In this document: positions 15,920 through 24,815 of the stretch, piece by piece
Layout: every line of letters begins with the position of its first letter
How positions within the stretch are numbered: the first letter of the stretch is position 1
DNA from: Pseudomonas syringae
GTDB taxonomy: Bacteria; Pseudomonadota; Gammaproteobacteria; Pseudomonadales; Pseudomonadaceae
NCBI RefSeq assembly: GCF_021605415.1
Contig: NZ_WKEQ01000010.1
Location: 120,092-184,091, forward strand
Reading direction: 5' to 3'
Length of the DNA: 64,000 nt
Notes under the pieces: model-generated
Told to the model about the DNA's origin: nothing
The model's input: only the letters and a program-made list of their open reading frames with translations
Databases searched by the model: none
Program-made: the position numbers and the translations under genes

Positions 15920-17023
15920 CTACAGCCTTACGCTGGCGAAGGTCGACTCATTACGCGCCTGACTCAATGCCGACAACGGCCCGGACAGCGGCGACAGCAC
16001 CAGCGCCTGCGGCAGCGGCATCATCGCCACCTGCTGCGTGGTATTGGATCCGACACGCTCGTCACGCGGCGGAATGCCGAAGTATTCGCGGTAGCACTTG
16101 GAAAAGTGCGGCGTGGACACGAAGCCGCACACCGACGCGACTTCGATGATCGACATCGGCGTCTGCTTGAGCAGTTGCCGGGCGCGGATCAGGCGCAGCT
16201 TGAGGTAGTAGCGTGACGGCGAGCAGTGCAGGTATTTCTGAAACAACCGCTCCAGCTGTCGACGCGACACCGCGACGTACACCGCCAGTTCATCCAGGTC
16301 GATCGGCTCTTCCAGGTTGGCCTCCATCAACGCGACGATTTCCTGCAACTTCGGCTGGTTGGTGCCAAGCATGTGCTTGAGCGGCACGCGCTGGTGATCC
16401 TGCTCGTTGCGGATGCGCTCATAGACGAACATCTCGGAAATCGCGGCAGACAGTTCACGCCCGTGATCGCGGCTGATCAGGTGCAGCATCATGTCCAGCG
16501 GCGCGGTGCCACCGGAGCTGGTGAAACGGTTGCGGTCGAGGGTAAACAGACGCGTGCTCATCGCCACGCGCGGAAAGGCTTCCTGCATTGCCGCCAGACA
16601 TTCCCAATGCACGCTGCAATCGAAGCCGTCGAGCAGACCGGCGCACGCCAGTGCCCAACTGCCGGTGCACACGGCGCCGAGACGTTTGGACTGCCGCGCC
16701 TGGCTTTGCAGCCATGACACGTGCTCACGGGTCACGGTGCGCTGAATGGCGACACCGCCGCACACAATGATGGTATCGAGCGCCGGCGCCTTGTGCATTG
16801 CGGCGTCGGGCGTGATTTGCAGGCCGTCACTGGCCCAAACCTGGCTGCCATCAACGGTGAGGGTGGTCCAGCGATACAGCTCGCGACCGGACAACTGGTT
16901 GGCCATGCGCAGGGGTTCGACTGCGGAAGCCAGGGAAATCAGCGTGAAATTGTCCAGCAGCAAAAAGCCGATGGATTGAGGCGCACGGTTCTGGGGTTGG
17001 GCCCCGGAGTTGAACGTCGTCAT
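15920..17023 (-). CDS. gbdR: glycine betaine / dimethylglycine regulator GbdR
   Basis: Activator of 367 residues, GATase1-like sensor (IGFLLLDNFTLISLASAVEPLRMANQLSG) plus AraC DNA-binding domain (LAVYVAVSRRQLERLFQKYL, VASVCGFVSTPHFSKCYREYFGIPPRDER). In Pseudomonas GbdR answers to glycine betaine and dimethylglycine and turns on gbcAB, dgcAB, sdaB, cbcXWV and phospholipase genes. Identity comes from its position between the carnitine genes and sdaB-cbcXWV and from its length, which matches P. aeruginosa GbdR. It is the closer-fitting of the two GATase1-AraC proteins here. The ATG at 17023 begins the conserved region with a short Gln/Asn-rich leader. Confidence 0.92.
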   Translation of the reverse strand: MTTFNSGAQPQNRAPQSIGFLLLDNFTLISLASAVEPLRMANQLSGRELYRWTTLTVDGSQVWASDGLQITPDAAMHKAPALDTIIVCGGVAIQRTVTREHVSWLQSQARQSKRLGAVCTGSWALACAGLLDGFDCSVHWECLAAMQEAFPRVAMSTRLFTLDRNRFTSSGGTAPLDMMLHLISRDHGRELSAAISEMFVYERIRNEQDHQRVPLKHMLGTNQPKLQEIVALMEANLEEPIDLDELAVYVAVSRRQLERLFQKYLHCSPSRYYLKLRLIRARQLLKQTPMSIIEVASVCGFVSTPHFSKCYREYFGIPPRDERVGSNTTQQVAMMPLPQALVLSPLSGPLSALSQARNESTFASVRL

Positions 17024-17138
17024 CGCGGTATCTCCTCACACAAAGCGGGTGATGGCCTCAGGCGGAGGCTCTTGTTATGGCCATCGATCTCGCGTGGGAG
17101 ACGGGCTTTGTAATGACAGAGCAAATGCCATGCCTAAA

Positions 17139-17156
17139 ATTGAATGATCGTTCAAT
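17139..17156. promoter_or_regulatory. near-palindrome upstream of gbdR, TetR-type
   Basis: ATTGAATGATCGTTCAAT is an 18-base dyad with one mismatched pair. Its outer arms ATTGAA/TTCAAT are the same as those in the palindrome before betI (24726-24745), but spaced by six bases rather than two. It lies 116 to 133 bases before the gbdR start. Confidence 0.45.
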
Positions 17157-17454
17157 AACTCCTGAAAGCGACCTGCTGATGTGTCTATACGGAACCTGTG
17201 ACGAAAGGTATTTCGAAGTGCCATCAGCGGTGCCGAATGCACTACCGCGCGAGGTGTGAGCAAATCGGTAGCACTTGTGAGAATGGGGCTACACGGCGAT
17301 TGGGGCGAGTGTCACCACAAGCACGCTGACGGACGGTAGAAGCGGCGATTGGTCGCTGGGGAACGGGAAAGGCGCTTATCTGATTGCGACGCGCTAAAAG
17401 GTGGCGCGGTCGGATATCGATGCTCGCTTGATGAGCAGTTTTGACTGGTCAACC

Positions 17455-17549
17455 GCTTTCGCTGGCAAGCCAGCTCCCACAGGGATTGATGGCGTATTCA
17501 AATATCAAGCTCGCCGAATAACTTGTGGGAGCTGGCTTGCCAGCGATGG
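17455..17549. repeat. REP-like inverted pair
   Basis: Inverted copy at about 17455-17481 and forward copy at about 17522-17549 of the GCTGGCTTGCCAGCGATG subtype, directly downstream of the sdaB stop. Confidence 0.8.
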
Positions 17550-17562
17550 GGTCAACTCGGTC

Positions 17563-18939
17563 TCAGCACTCCACCGCGCTGACCGCCAACCCACCCCGGG
17601 ATGTCTCTTTATATTTGTCATGCATGTCGGCACCGGTATCGCGCATGGTGCGGATCACCCGATCCAGCGAGATAAAGTGCTGACCATCACCACGCAGCGC
17701 CATCTGCGCCGCGTTGATCGCCTTCACTGCCGCAATCGCGTTGCGTTCGATGCACGGCACTTGCACCAGTCCGCCCACCGGATCACAGGTCAGGCCGAGG
17801 TTGTGTTCCAGGCCGATTTCGGCCGCATTGCACAGTTGCTCCGGCGATGCACCGAGGATCTGCGCCAGTCCCGCCGCCGCCATCGCGCAAGCCGATCCGA
17901 CTTCGCCCTGGCAACCGACTTCAGCACCGGAGATCGACGCGTTTTTCTTGCACAGAATCCCCACTGCCGCTGCGCCGAGGAAATAATCGACCACGTTGGC
18001 GTCGGTCACCGCTTCGCTGAACTTCATGAAGTAGTGCAACACCGCCGGAATGATTCCCGCCGCGCCATTGGTCGGTGCCGTGACCATGCGCCCGCCGGCG
18101 GCGTTTTCTTCATTCACCGCCAGGGCGAACAGGTTGACCCACTCCATGGCGCTGAGGGTCGAGCCAATGACGTTGGGTTTGTTCAGCTCTTGCAGGCTGC
18201 GGTGCAACTTCGCCGCCCGCCGCCGCACATTCAAGCCCCCGGGCAGAATGCCTTCGTGCTTGAGGCCTTGCTCGACGCAGTCCTGCATGGCCGCCCAGAG
18301 CTTCATCAGGCCCGTGCGGATTTCTCCTTCACTGCGCCAGACCTTTTCGTTGGCCATCATCAACTGCGCGACGCTGAGGTTGTGCCGTTTGCACAGCGAC
18401 AACAATTCGGCCGCGCTGGAAAAGTCGTAAGGCAGCTCGGTACGATCCAGATCGACCACGCCGCTGGAAGCCTGCGCCTCGTCGACGACAAAACCGCCGC
18501 CAACCGAATAGTAGGTGTCGCGATGAATCTCACCGTGTTCGCCTTCGGCAATCAGGGTCATGGCGTTGGGATGGAACGGCAGGTTTTCGTCGATCAGACG
18601 CATGTCCCGGGCCCACACGAACGGCACCGACACACGACCGTCGAGCAGCAGCGTATGGGTTTCGCGCAGGGACTGAATGCGCGGGCCGATCTGCGACGGG
18701 TCGATCGCGTCCGGCCACTCGCCCATCAGGCCCATGATCACGGCGTTGTCGCTGCCATGGCCGATGCCCGTGGCTGACAACGAGCCGTACAACTGAACTT
18801 CGACGCGCCGAACTTGTTCCAAAGGCTGCTTGTCCTTGAGCGTCTGGACAAACAGTGCGGCGGCGCGCATCGGCCCGACGGTGTGAGAACTGGAAGGCCC
18901 GATGCCGATTTTGAACAAGTCGAAAACGCTGATCGCCAT
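17563..18939 (-). CDS. sdaB: L-serine dehydratase (single-chain, Fe-S)
   Basis: L-serine ammonia-lyase of 458 residues giving pyruvate. N-terminal beta domain (SVFDLFKIGIGPSSSHTVGPMRAA) and C-terminal alpha domain with [4Fe-4S] cysteines in GAEVGCQGEVGSACAMAA and LTCDPVGGLVQVPCIERNA. In this locus it drains serine formed from betaine-derived glycine into central metabolism. CAGGAG lies before the ATG. It is divergent from cbcX across 437 bases that hold candidate GbdR repeats. Confidence 0.94.
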   Translation of the reverse strand: MAISVFDLFKIGIGPSSSHTVGPMRAAALFVQTLKDKQPLEQVRRVEVQLYGSLSATGIGHGSDNAVIMGLMGEWPDAIDPSQIGPRIQSLRETHTLLLDGRVSVPFVWARDMRLIDENLPFHPNAMTLIAEGEHGEIHRDTYYSVGGGFVVDEAQASSGVVDLDRTELPYDFSSAAELLSLCKRHNLSVAQLMMANEKVWRSEGEIRTGLMKLWAAMQDCVEQGLKHEGILPGGLNVRRRAAKLHRSLQELNKPNVIGSTLSAMEWVNLFALAVNEENAAGGRMVTAPTNGAAGIIPAVLHYFMKFSEAVTDANVVDYFLGAAAVGILCKKNASISGAEVGCQGEVGSACAMAAAGLAQILGASPEQLCNAAEIGLEHNLGLTCDPVGGLVQVPCIERNAIAAVKAINAAQMALRGDGQHFISLDRVIRTMRDTGADMHDKYKETSRGGLAVSAVEC

Positions 18940-19170
18940 TACTGCTCAACTCCTGAAGAGGCCGGAACGGCCGCAAAAAGCGACCGCTGGCGGAGCTGCT
19001 ACGCTCAAGCTGCGATCCGCCGGAATGCCCGCATCATCGGGCTTTTACGGCAGAGCACGACGTCTGACACCGACGCACTCATGTCCGCCAGCGCCGCGCC
19101 GGTTTTGCCTCCGGTTTTCGCCGTTTTCACGCGGTTGAGAAGGCCAGTTCAGGCGAAAAAAAGCTGTAAG

Positions 19171-19233
19171 CGACGTCACCGACACTGGATGCGACCATCC
19201 CTGTACTGGTTACGACGCCCCCTGTAGGCGTCA
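19171..19233. promoter_or_regulatory. candidate GbdR site: three repeats at 21-bp phase
   Basis: CGAC begins at 19171, 19192 and 19213, exactly 21 bases apart. The core ACTGGATGCGAC (19184-19195) recurs as ACTGGTTACGAC (19205-19216), 10 of 12 identical. It lies in the sdaB-cbcX divergent region, about 145-205 bases before cbcX. The reverse strand of the caiX repeats reads ACTGCGGCGACC, a closely related core. Confidence 0.55.
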
Positions 19234-19309
19234 GATTTTCACTGGTACATGATCGTATCGACTCGATTGCACGGCGCTGCGGTAAGAGCTGTCTCCAGAA
19301 CGCCATCCA

Positions 19310-19330
19310 ACCGCAACCTATAAGTGCGGT
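19310..19330. promoter_or_regulatory. dyad around a possible cbcX -10 element
   Basis: ACCGCA (19310-19315) and TGCGGT (19325-19330) flank CCTATAAG. TATAAG at 19319-19324 could be a -10 box; no good -35 is seen 17 bases before it, which would fit an activator-dependent promoter. The rest of 18940-19376 shows no gene. Confidence 0.35.
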
Positions 19331-19376
19331 GGTCCAGTCGGAACACTGCCAAAAAAAAACATAAAGGAGTCCGTCA

Positions 19377-20324
19377 ATGAAAGGTTCCCCATCGTTATTG
19401 TTGGCCGCCATGCTGAGTTTGCCGTTCATGGCCCAGGCCGCAGAACCGGCGCAGTGCAGCACCGTGAATTTCTCCGATGTCGGCTGGACCGACATCACCG
19501 CAACCACCGCGACCACTTCCGTTGTCCTCGACGCCCTCGGCTACAAAACCAAGACCACCATGATTTCCGTGCCGGTGACCTACAAGTCTTTAGCCGACGG
19601 CAAAAACATGGACGTGTTCCTCGGTAACTGGATGCCGACCATGGAGAACGACATCAAGGCCTACCGCGATGCCGGCACCGTCGAAACGGTGCGAACCAAC
19701 CTCAAAGGCGCCAAATACACCCTCGCCGTGCCGCAGGCGCTGTACGACAAGGGTCTGCATGATTTTGCCGACATCGCCAAATTCAAGGACGAACTCGGTG
19801 GCAAGATCTACGGCATCGAGCCTGGCAACGACGGCAACCGCCTGATCCAGAGCATGATCGACAAAGACGCCTTCGGCCTGAAAACCGCCGGTTTCAAGGT
19901 CGTCGAATCCAGCGAAGCGGGCATGTTGTCGCAAGTCGAACGCGCCCAGAGACGCGACACCGCAGTGGTCTTCCTCGGCTGGGCGCCGCACCCGATGAAC
20001 AAGCGCTTCAAGATTCAATACCTGACCGGCGGCGACGACTTTTTCGGCCCCGACTTTGGTGCCGCTACCGTGGCCACCAATACCCGCAAGGGCTACGTCG
20101 AGGAATGCAGCAACGTCGGTCAGTTGCTGAAAAACCTGGAGTTCACCGTCGACATGGAAAGTGAACTGATGGGCAACATCCTCGACGACAAGATGAAGCC
20201 TGACGCGGCCGCCAAGGCCTGGCTGAAAAAGAATCCACAGGTGCTCGATACCTGGCTCGCTGGCGTGACCACCACTGACGGTAAACCAGGCCTGGAGGCC
20301 GTGAAAGCCAAGCTCGCACAGTAA
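19377..20324 (+). CDS. cbcX: choline/betaine/carnitine ABC transporter, binding protein CbcX
   Basis: Periplasmic quaternary-amine binding protein of 315 residues with signal peptide (MKGSPSLLLAAMLSLPFMAQA). Family segments: VGWTDITATTATTSVVLDALGYKT, DVFLGNWMPTMENDI, GKIYGIEPGNDGNRLIQSM and VVFLGWAPHPMN; the Trp and Tyr residues in these supply the aromatic cage for the trimethylammonium group in relatives. AAAGGAG precedes the ATG. First gene of cbcXWV. Confidence 0.93.
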   Translation: MKGSPSLLLAAMLSLPFMAQAAEPAQCSTVNFSDVGWTDITATTATTSVVLDALGYKTKTTMISVPVTYKSLADGKNMDVFLGNWMPTMENDIKAYRDAGTVETVRTNLKGAKYTLAVPQALYDKGLHDFADIAKFKDELGGKIYGIEPGNDGNRLIQSMIDKDAFGLKTAGFKVVESSEAGMLSQVERAQRRDTAVVFLGWAPHPMNKRFKIQYLTGGDDFFGPDFGAATVATNTRKGYVEECSNVGQLLKNLEFTVDMESELMGNILDDKMKPDAAAKAWLKKNPQVLDTWLAGVTTTDGKPGLEAVKAKLAQ

Positions 20325-20390
20325 TCGCTTATGCCGGACGGTCTCGGCCGTCCGGGCTGTTTATTTCCTTGCATGCGGACGTTCACTACC

Positions 20391-21236
20391 ATGCTGATTG
20401 ATCAGAAAATCCCTTTAGGCCAGTACATTGCAGGCTTCGTTGACTGGTTGACGCAACACGGCGCCAACACTTTCGACGCAATCGCTGTGACACTGGAAAC
20501 GATGATCCACGGCGTGACGTTTGCGCTGACCTGGTTCAACCCTTTTGTCTTGATCGGCCTCATCGCCCTGCTCGCCCACTTCATCCAACGCAAATGGGGC
20601 CTGACCGTTTTTGTCATCGCCTCCTTTCTGCTGATCCTCAATCTGGGGTACTGGCAGGAAACCATGGAAACCCTCGCCCAGGTGCTGTTCGCAACCCTGG
20701 TCTGCGTGGTCATCGGCGTGCCGTTGGGCATCGTCGCCGCGCACAAGCCGATGTTCTACACCCTCATGCGTCCGGTACTCGATCTGATGCAGACCGTACC
20801 GACCTTCGTTTACCTGATTCCAACCCTGACCCTCTTCGGGCTGGGTGTGGTGCCGGGCCTGATCTCCACGGTGGTGTTCGCCATCGCCGCGCCGATCCGC
20901 CTGACGTACCTGGGCATCCGCGATGTCCCGCAAGAACTGATGGACGCCGGCAAAGCTTTCGGCTGCTCGCGCCGCCAACTGCTCTCACGGATCGAACTGC
21001 CGCACGCCATGCCGAGCATCGCCGCCGGTATCACCCAGTGCATCATGCTGTCGTTGTCGATGGTGGTGATTGCCGCACTGGTCGGTGCCGACGGACTCGG
21101 CAAACCGGTGGTCAACGCACTGAACACGGCCGACATCGCCCTGGGCTTCGAGGCAGGCCTGGCAATCGTTCTGCTGGCGATCATGCTCGACCGCATCTGC
21201 AAACAACCCGACGCCAAAGTAGGGGGTGACGCATGA
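20391..21236 (+). CDS. cbcW: quaternary amine ABC transporter, permease CbcW
   Basis: Inner-membrane permease of 281 residues with about six hydrophobic segments and the MetI-type EAA loop (ELMDAGKAFGCSRRQLLSRIELPHAMPSIAAG). It starts MLIDQKIPLGQYIAGFVDWL, like ProW/ChoW proteins. Upstream in-frame ATG at 20373 is possible; neither has a convincing Shine-Dalgarno, and I chose 20391 from family alignment by memory. Its stop overlaps the start of cbcV (ATGA), so the two are coupled. The same core serves CaiX, CbcX and BetX in Pseudomonas. Confidence 0.9.
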   Translation: MLIDQKIPLGQYIAGFVDWLTQHGANTFDAIAVTLETMIHGVTFALTWFNPFVLIGLIALLAHFIQRKWGLTVFVIASFLLILNLGYWQETMETLAQVLFATLVCVVIGVPLGIVAAHKPMFYTLMRPVLDLMQTVPTFVYLIPTLTLFGLGVVPGLISTVVFAIAAPIRLTYLGIRDVPQELMDAGKAFGCSRRQLLSRIELPHAMPSIAAGITQCIMLSLSMVVIAALVGADGLGKPVVNALNTADIALGFEAGLAIVLLAIMLDRICKQPDAKVGGDA

Positions 21237-22411
21237 GCATTATTCGCTTCGAAGACGTCGACGTAATCTTCTCCCGGGATCCACGTGAGGCACTCAAGCT
21301 GCTGGATCAGGGCATGACCCGTAACGAGATCCTGAAAAAAACCGGGCAGATCGTCGGCGTCGAAAAAGCCACACTGGACATCAACAAAGGCGAAATCTGC
21401 GTGCTGATGGGCCTCTCCGGCTCCGGCAAGTCGAGCCTGCTGCGTTGCATCAACGGCCTCAACACCGTGAGCCGCGGCAAGCTGTTCGTCGAACACGAGA
21501 ACCGCCAGATCGACATCGCGTCCTGCACGCCTGCAGAACTGAAAATGATGCGCACCAAACGCATTGCCATGGTGTTCCAGAAGTTCGCCCTGATGCCGTG
21601 GCTGACGGTGCGCGAGAACATCAGCTTCGGTCTGGAAATGCAGGGCCGTCCGGAGAAGGAACGACGCAAACTGGTCGATGAAAAACTCGAACTGGTCGGC
21701 CTGACCCAATGGCGTAACAAGAAGCCCGACGAACTGTCCGGCGGCATGCAACAGCGTGTCGGCCTGGCCCGCGCGTTGGCGATGGACGCCGACATTCTGT
21801 TGATGGACGAACCGTTCTCGGCACTCGACCCATTGATCCGTCAGGGTTTGCAGGACGAGTTGCTGGAACTGCAACGCAAGCTGAACAAGACCATCGTGTT
21901 CGTCAGCCACGACCTTGATGAGGCGCTGAAACTCGGTAGCCGCATCGCGATCATGAAAGACGGCCGTATCGTGCAGTACAGCGTGCCGGAAGAAATCGTG
22001 CTCAACCCGGCGGACGATTATGTGCGTACCTTCGTCGCCCACACCAACCCGCTGAACGTGCTGTGCGGCCGCAGCCTGATGCGCACGCTGGACAACTGCA
22101 AACGCATCAACGGTTCAGTGTGCCTCGATCCGGGTGACGACTCGTGGCTGGATCTGGCCGAGGGCAACACCATCAAAGGCGCACGGCAGAACGGTTCGGC
22201 GATGGACTTGCAGAACTGGGCGCCGGGACAAGCGGTGGAAGGCCTTGGCCGTCGTCCGACCCTGGTGGATTCGAACATCGGCATGCGCGAGGCGTTGCAG
22301 ATTCGTTATCAGACCGGCAACAAACTGGTGTTGCATGACAACAACCAAGTGGTGGGGATTCTTGGAGACAGCGAGTTGTATCACGCGCTGCTGGGCAAGA
22401 ACCTGGGGTAA
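21233..22411 (+). CDS. cbcV: quaternary amine ABC transporter, ATPase CbcV
   Basis: ATP-binding subunit of 392 residues, ProV/OpuAA type. Walker A GLSGSGKSSLLR, signature LSGGMQQRVGLARALA, Walker B ILLMDEP, H-loop VSHDLDEAL. About 110 residues after the nucleotide-binding domain resemble a CBS-like regulatory extension (LVDSNIGMREALQIRY, NNQVVGILGDSELYHALL), which in OpuA-type importers senses ionic strength; that role is inference here. Last gene of cbcXWV, ending before a double hairpin terminator. Confidence 0.93.
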   Translation: MSIIRFEDVDVIFSRDPREALKLLDQGMTRNEILKKTGQIVGVEKATLDINKGEICVLMGLSGSGKSSLLRCINGLNTVSRGKLFVEHENRQIDIASCTPAELKMMRTKRIAMVFQKFALMPWLTVRENISFGLEMQGRPEKERRKLVDEKLELVGLTQWRNKKPDELSGGMQQRVGLARALAMDADILLMDEPFSALDPLIRQGLQDELLELQRKLNKTIVFVSHDLDEALKLGSRIAIMKDGRIVQYSVPEEIVLNPADDYVRTFVAHTNPLNVLCGRSLMRTLDNCKRINGSVCLDPGDDSWLDLAEGNTIKGARQNGSAMDLQNWAPGQAVEGLGRRPTLVDSNIGMREALQIRYQTGNKLVLHDNNQVVGILGDSELYHALLGKNLG

Positions 22412-22430
22412 CACACCGCAGACACAAAAA

Positions 22431-22498
22431 CGCCGCGAGAGGATCGCGGCGTGGGAACGATCATGCAAAAGGGGCTCAATCGAGCCCCTTTTTTTTTA
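22431..22498. terminator. bidirectional terminator between cbcV and betT
   Basis: First hairpin CGCCGCGA (22431-22438) with TCGCGGCG (22444-22451). Second hairpin GGGGCTC-AATC-GAGCCCC (22471-22488) followed by ten T; on the other strand AAAA flanks it, so it can stop both converging operons. Confidence 0.85.
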
Positions 22499-24493
22499 GC
22501 TATACACCCGACCCAGCAGCTGCCGGTGGCTTTCAAACTGATCGAGCACATCGCGCGTGATTTGATCTTGGGTAAAGCCCATCAGGTCGTAATCCTGGCT
22601 GCCGTTGTGCAGATACACCTCGGCGCGATAGAACCGCTGACGCGCCTCATCAGACTCCACCGATTCACTCGGCGTCGCCAGATAACCCTCAAGGCTCACT
22701 TCATAGACAAAAGGGTTGCCCTCTTCCATCTCAATGCGCACGCCCATGCAACGCTTGGACTTGCCCAAAAGCGTCTGCACTTGCAGTCCCTGTGCACGCA
22801 TCTGCACCGCCGCATCTTCCAGCGCCGGGCTGACGTGCTTGTCCATGAAGCGCTGCACCACCGATTGGCTCGGTTGCAGATCCAGCTGCGTCAGGCGTTC
22901 ACTGAATCCGCGACGACCGCGCTCGGCCAGTTGCGCCTGTTCCTGTTCGATCTGCACGTCCTGGCGCATCGCCTTGTGCAGGCCGAACATGAAGCAGATC
23001 AACACCACCGAAAACGGCAAACCGGCCAGCACTACCATGGTTTGCATGGCTTCGAAGTTACCGGCGAACAGCAGACCGATGGTCACCAGCGTGATCACCG
23101 CCGACCAGAAGATCCGCAGCCAGTGAGGGGCGTCTTCGTCGACGTTGCCGCCCTTGCACGAAAGATTCGCCATCATCACCGCGCCCGAATCGGCCGGGGT
23201 CAGGAACAAGACGAAGCCGACGAAGATCGACACGCCGATCACGACTTTTGACGCTGGGTAATGCTCGAGCAACTGATAGATCGCCATCGACGGCTGCTCG
23301 AGCGCCGTCTTGCCGAGCTCCACCGCGCCATGGTTCATCACCAGATCCAGCGCCGAGTTGCCGAAGATCGACAGCCAGGCCAGGGTGAAGCCCAGCGGAA
23401 TCAACAGCACGCCAGCGACCAGCTCACGCACCGTGCGGCCACGGGAAATACGCGCGATGAACATGCCGACAAATGGCGCCCAGGATATCCACCACGCCCA
23501 GTAGAACAGCGTCCACAGGCCCAGCCAGCGGTCGGACTTGTCGCCGTCGCCTTCATAGACGTACAGATCGAACGTCTTCAGCACCACGCCATTGAGATAA
23601 TCACCGACGTTCTGCACGAAGCCGTTGAGCAGGTGCAGGGTCGGGCCGAACAGCAGCACGAAAATCAGCAGGCCGCTGAACAGCACAATGTTCAGGTTGG
23701 ACAGACGACGGATGCCGTTTTCCACGCCGGACACGGCCGCGATGGTCGCCACGGTGCTCATCACGATGATCACGATCAGCAGGTTGGTGTTGCTGTGTTC
23801 CATGCCGAACAGGTTTTCCAGCCCCGACGACACTTGCAGCGAACCGATCCCCAGGTTCGTCACCAGCCCCAGCAGCGTCACGAACATGCCGAAGCCGTCC
23901 ACCGCGTGACCGGCCGCGCCCTTGACCCAACGCTCGCCCACCAGCGGATACAGCGCCGAACGCAGGGCCAGCGGCTGGTTATGACGGTAAGCAAAGTACG
24001 CGACGGCCAGACCGACCAAGGCGTAGATCGCCCAGCCGTGCAGACCCCAATGCAGGAACGTCAGTTGCACTGCCTGACGCGCCGCCAAGTGGGTGGCCGC
24101 TGTGCCTTCCGGCGGATTGAAGTAGTGATCCAGGGGTTCGGAGGCGCCGAAATACAACAGCGAAATACCGATGCCTGACGAGAACAGCATCCCCGCCCAG
24201 GCACCGTAACTGAAATCCGGGGTATCGTCCTTGCTGCCCAGTTTGAGTTTGCCGTACGAGGAAAACGCCAGACCGACCACGAATACCAGATAGGCGGCGA
24301 TCACCACCATGTAGTACCAGCCGAAGCTGCGGGACAACCAGGCCTGGGCCAGACTCAACACTCTGCCGGCCTCTTGGGGGGCTGCGATCAGAATGGCGGT
24401 CAACAACAAAATCAGCGCGGTAGAGGTGTAAAACACCCAACCGTTGACCGTCACCTTCTCTGGCGGGGTCTTTATCAGCGAAGCAGAACTCAT
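22496..24493 (-). CDS. betT: choline transporter BetT (BCCT family)
   Basis: Proton-driven choline importer of 665 residues with about 12 membrane helices and a long cytoplasmic C-terminus (about 160 residues), as in osmosensing BetT proteins. The BCCT core is clear in TLFYWAWWISWAPFVGMFIARISRGRTVRE. Start taken at the ATG at 24493 (MSSASLIKTPPEKVTVNGWVF); a longer upstream frame is arginine/proline-rich and not protein-like. Divergent from betIBA, the classic arrangement, so both are likely BetI-controlled. Confidence 0.92.
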   Translation of the reverse strand: MSSASLIKTPPEKVTVNGWVFYTSTALILLLTAILIAAPQEAGRVLSLAQAWLSRSFGWYYMVVIAAYLVFVVGLAFSSYGKLKLGSKDDTPDFSYGAWAGMLFSSGIGISLLYFGASEPLDHYFNPPEGTAATHLAARQAVQLTFLHWGLHGWAIYALVGLAVAYFAYRHNQPLALRSALYPLVGERWVKGAAGHAVDGFGMFVTLLGLVTNLGIGSLQVSSGLENLFGMEHSNTNLLIVIIVMSTVATIAAVSGVENGIRRLSNLNIVLFSGLLIFVLLFGPTLHLLNGFVQNVGDYLNGVVLKTFDLYVYEGDGDKSDRWLGLWTLFYWAWWISWAPFVGMFIARISRGRTVRELVAGVLLIPLGFTLAWLSIFGNSALDLVMNHGAVELGKTALEQPSMAIYQLLEHYPASKVVIGVSIFVGFVLFLTPADSGAVMMANLSCKGGNVDEDAPHWLRIFWSAVITLVTIGLLFAGNFEAMQTMVVLAGLPFSVVLICFMFGLHKAMRQDVQIEQEQAQLAERGRRGFSERLTQLDLQPSQSVVQRFMDKHVSPALEDAAVQMRAQGLQVQTLLGKSKRCMGVRIEMEEGNPFVYEVSLEGYLATPSESVESDEARQRFYRAEVYLHNGSQDYDLMGFTQDQITRDVLDQFESHRQLLGRVYS

Positions 24494-24725
24494 GGCACAA
24501 ATGCTCCAGGCAGTGCGGGAGATGAACACAAGGCAACACGGAAACCCGACCAGTCGGAGGGTTGGCAGCCGACCGGCGGGTGATATAAAGACACCCCGAA
24601 AAAAGCCCGAAGCCCGGAGCGCCATGGCGCGAGGGTTTCGAGCGGTTTCAGGTGTCGGTTTATCGCCATTTACATGCAGGAAAAACACGCAAGCAGCGAC
24701 GATTTGTCGCAGAGCTTATTCTTTG

Positions 24726-24745
24726 TTGATTGAACGTTCAATCAA
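24726..24745. promoter_or_regulatory. BetI operator (perfect palindrome)
   Basis: TTGATTGAAC and GTTCAATCAA form a perfect 20-base palindrome in the betT-betI divergent region, 71 bases before the betI start. Position and TetR-type symmetry fit the BetI operator. Nothing else but promoters is expected in the 322-base gap. Confidence 0.8.
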
Positions 24746-24815
24746 AACAAAATAGACTGGCCCTCAATCCGGTAGCCGATTCATGTCTGCCGGAAGGCCT
24801 AAGGAGATGTGCAAG

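Larger units (their letters stand above)
17024..17562. other. gbdR upstream region, no gene seen
   Basis: 539 bases between sdaB and gbdR. The gbdR promoter must lie at the low end. A near-palindrome at 17139-17156 and a REP pair at 17455-17549 are the only clear elements. A 60-codon open frame at 17077-17259 (+) has no ribosome site or coding character. Confidence 0.55.

Noticed and set aside
17077..17259. 60-codon frame upstream of gbdR
   Set aside because: No ribosome site and no coding character; overlaps the near-palindrome and likely promoter.
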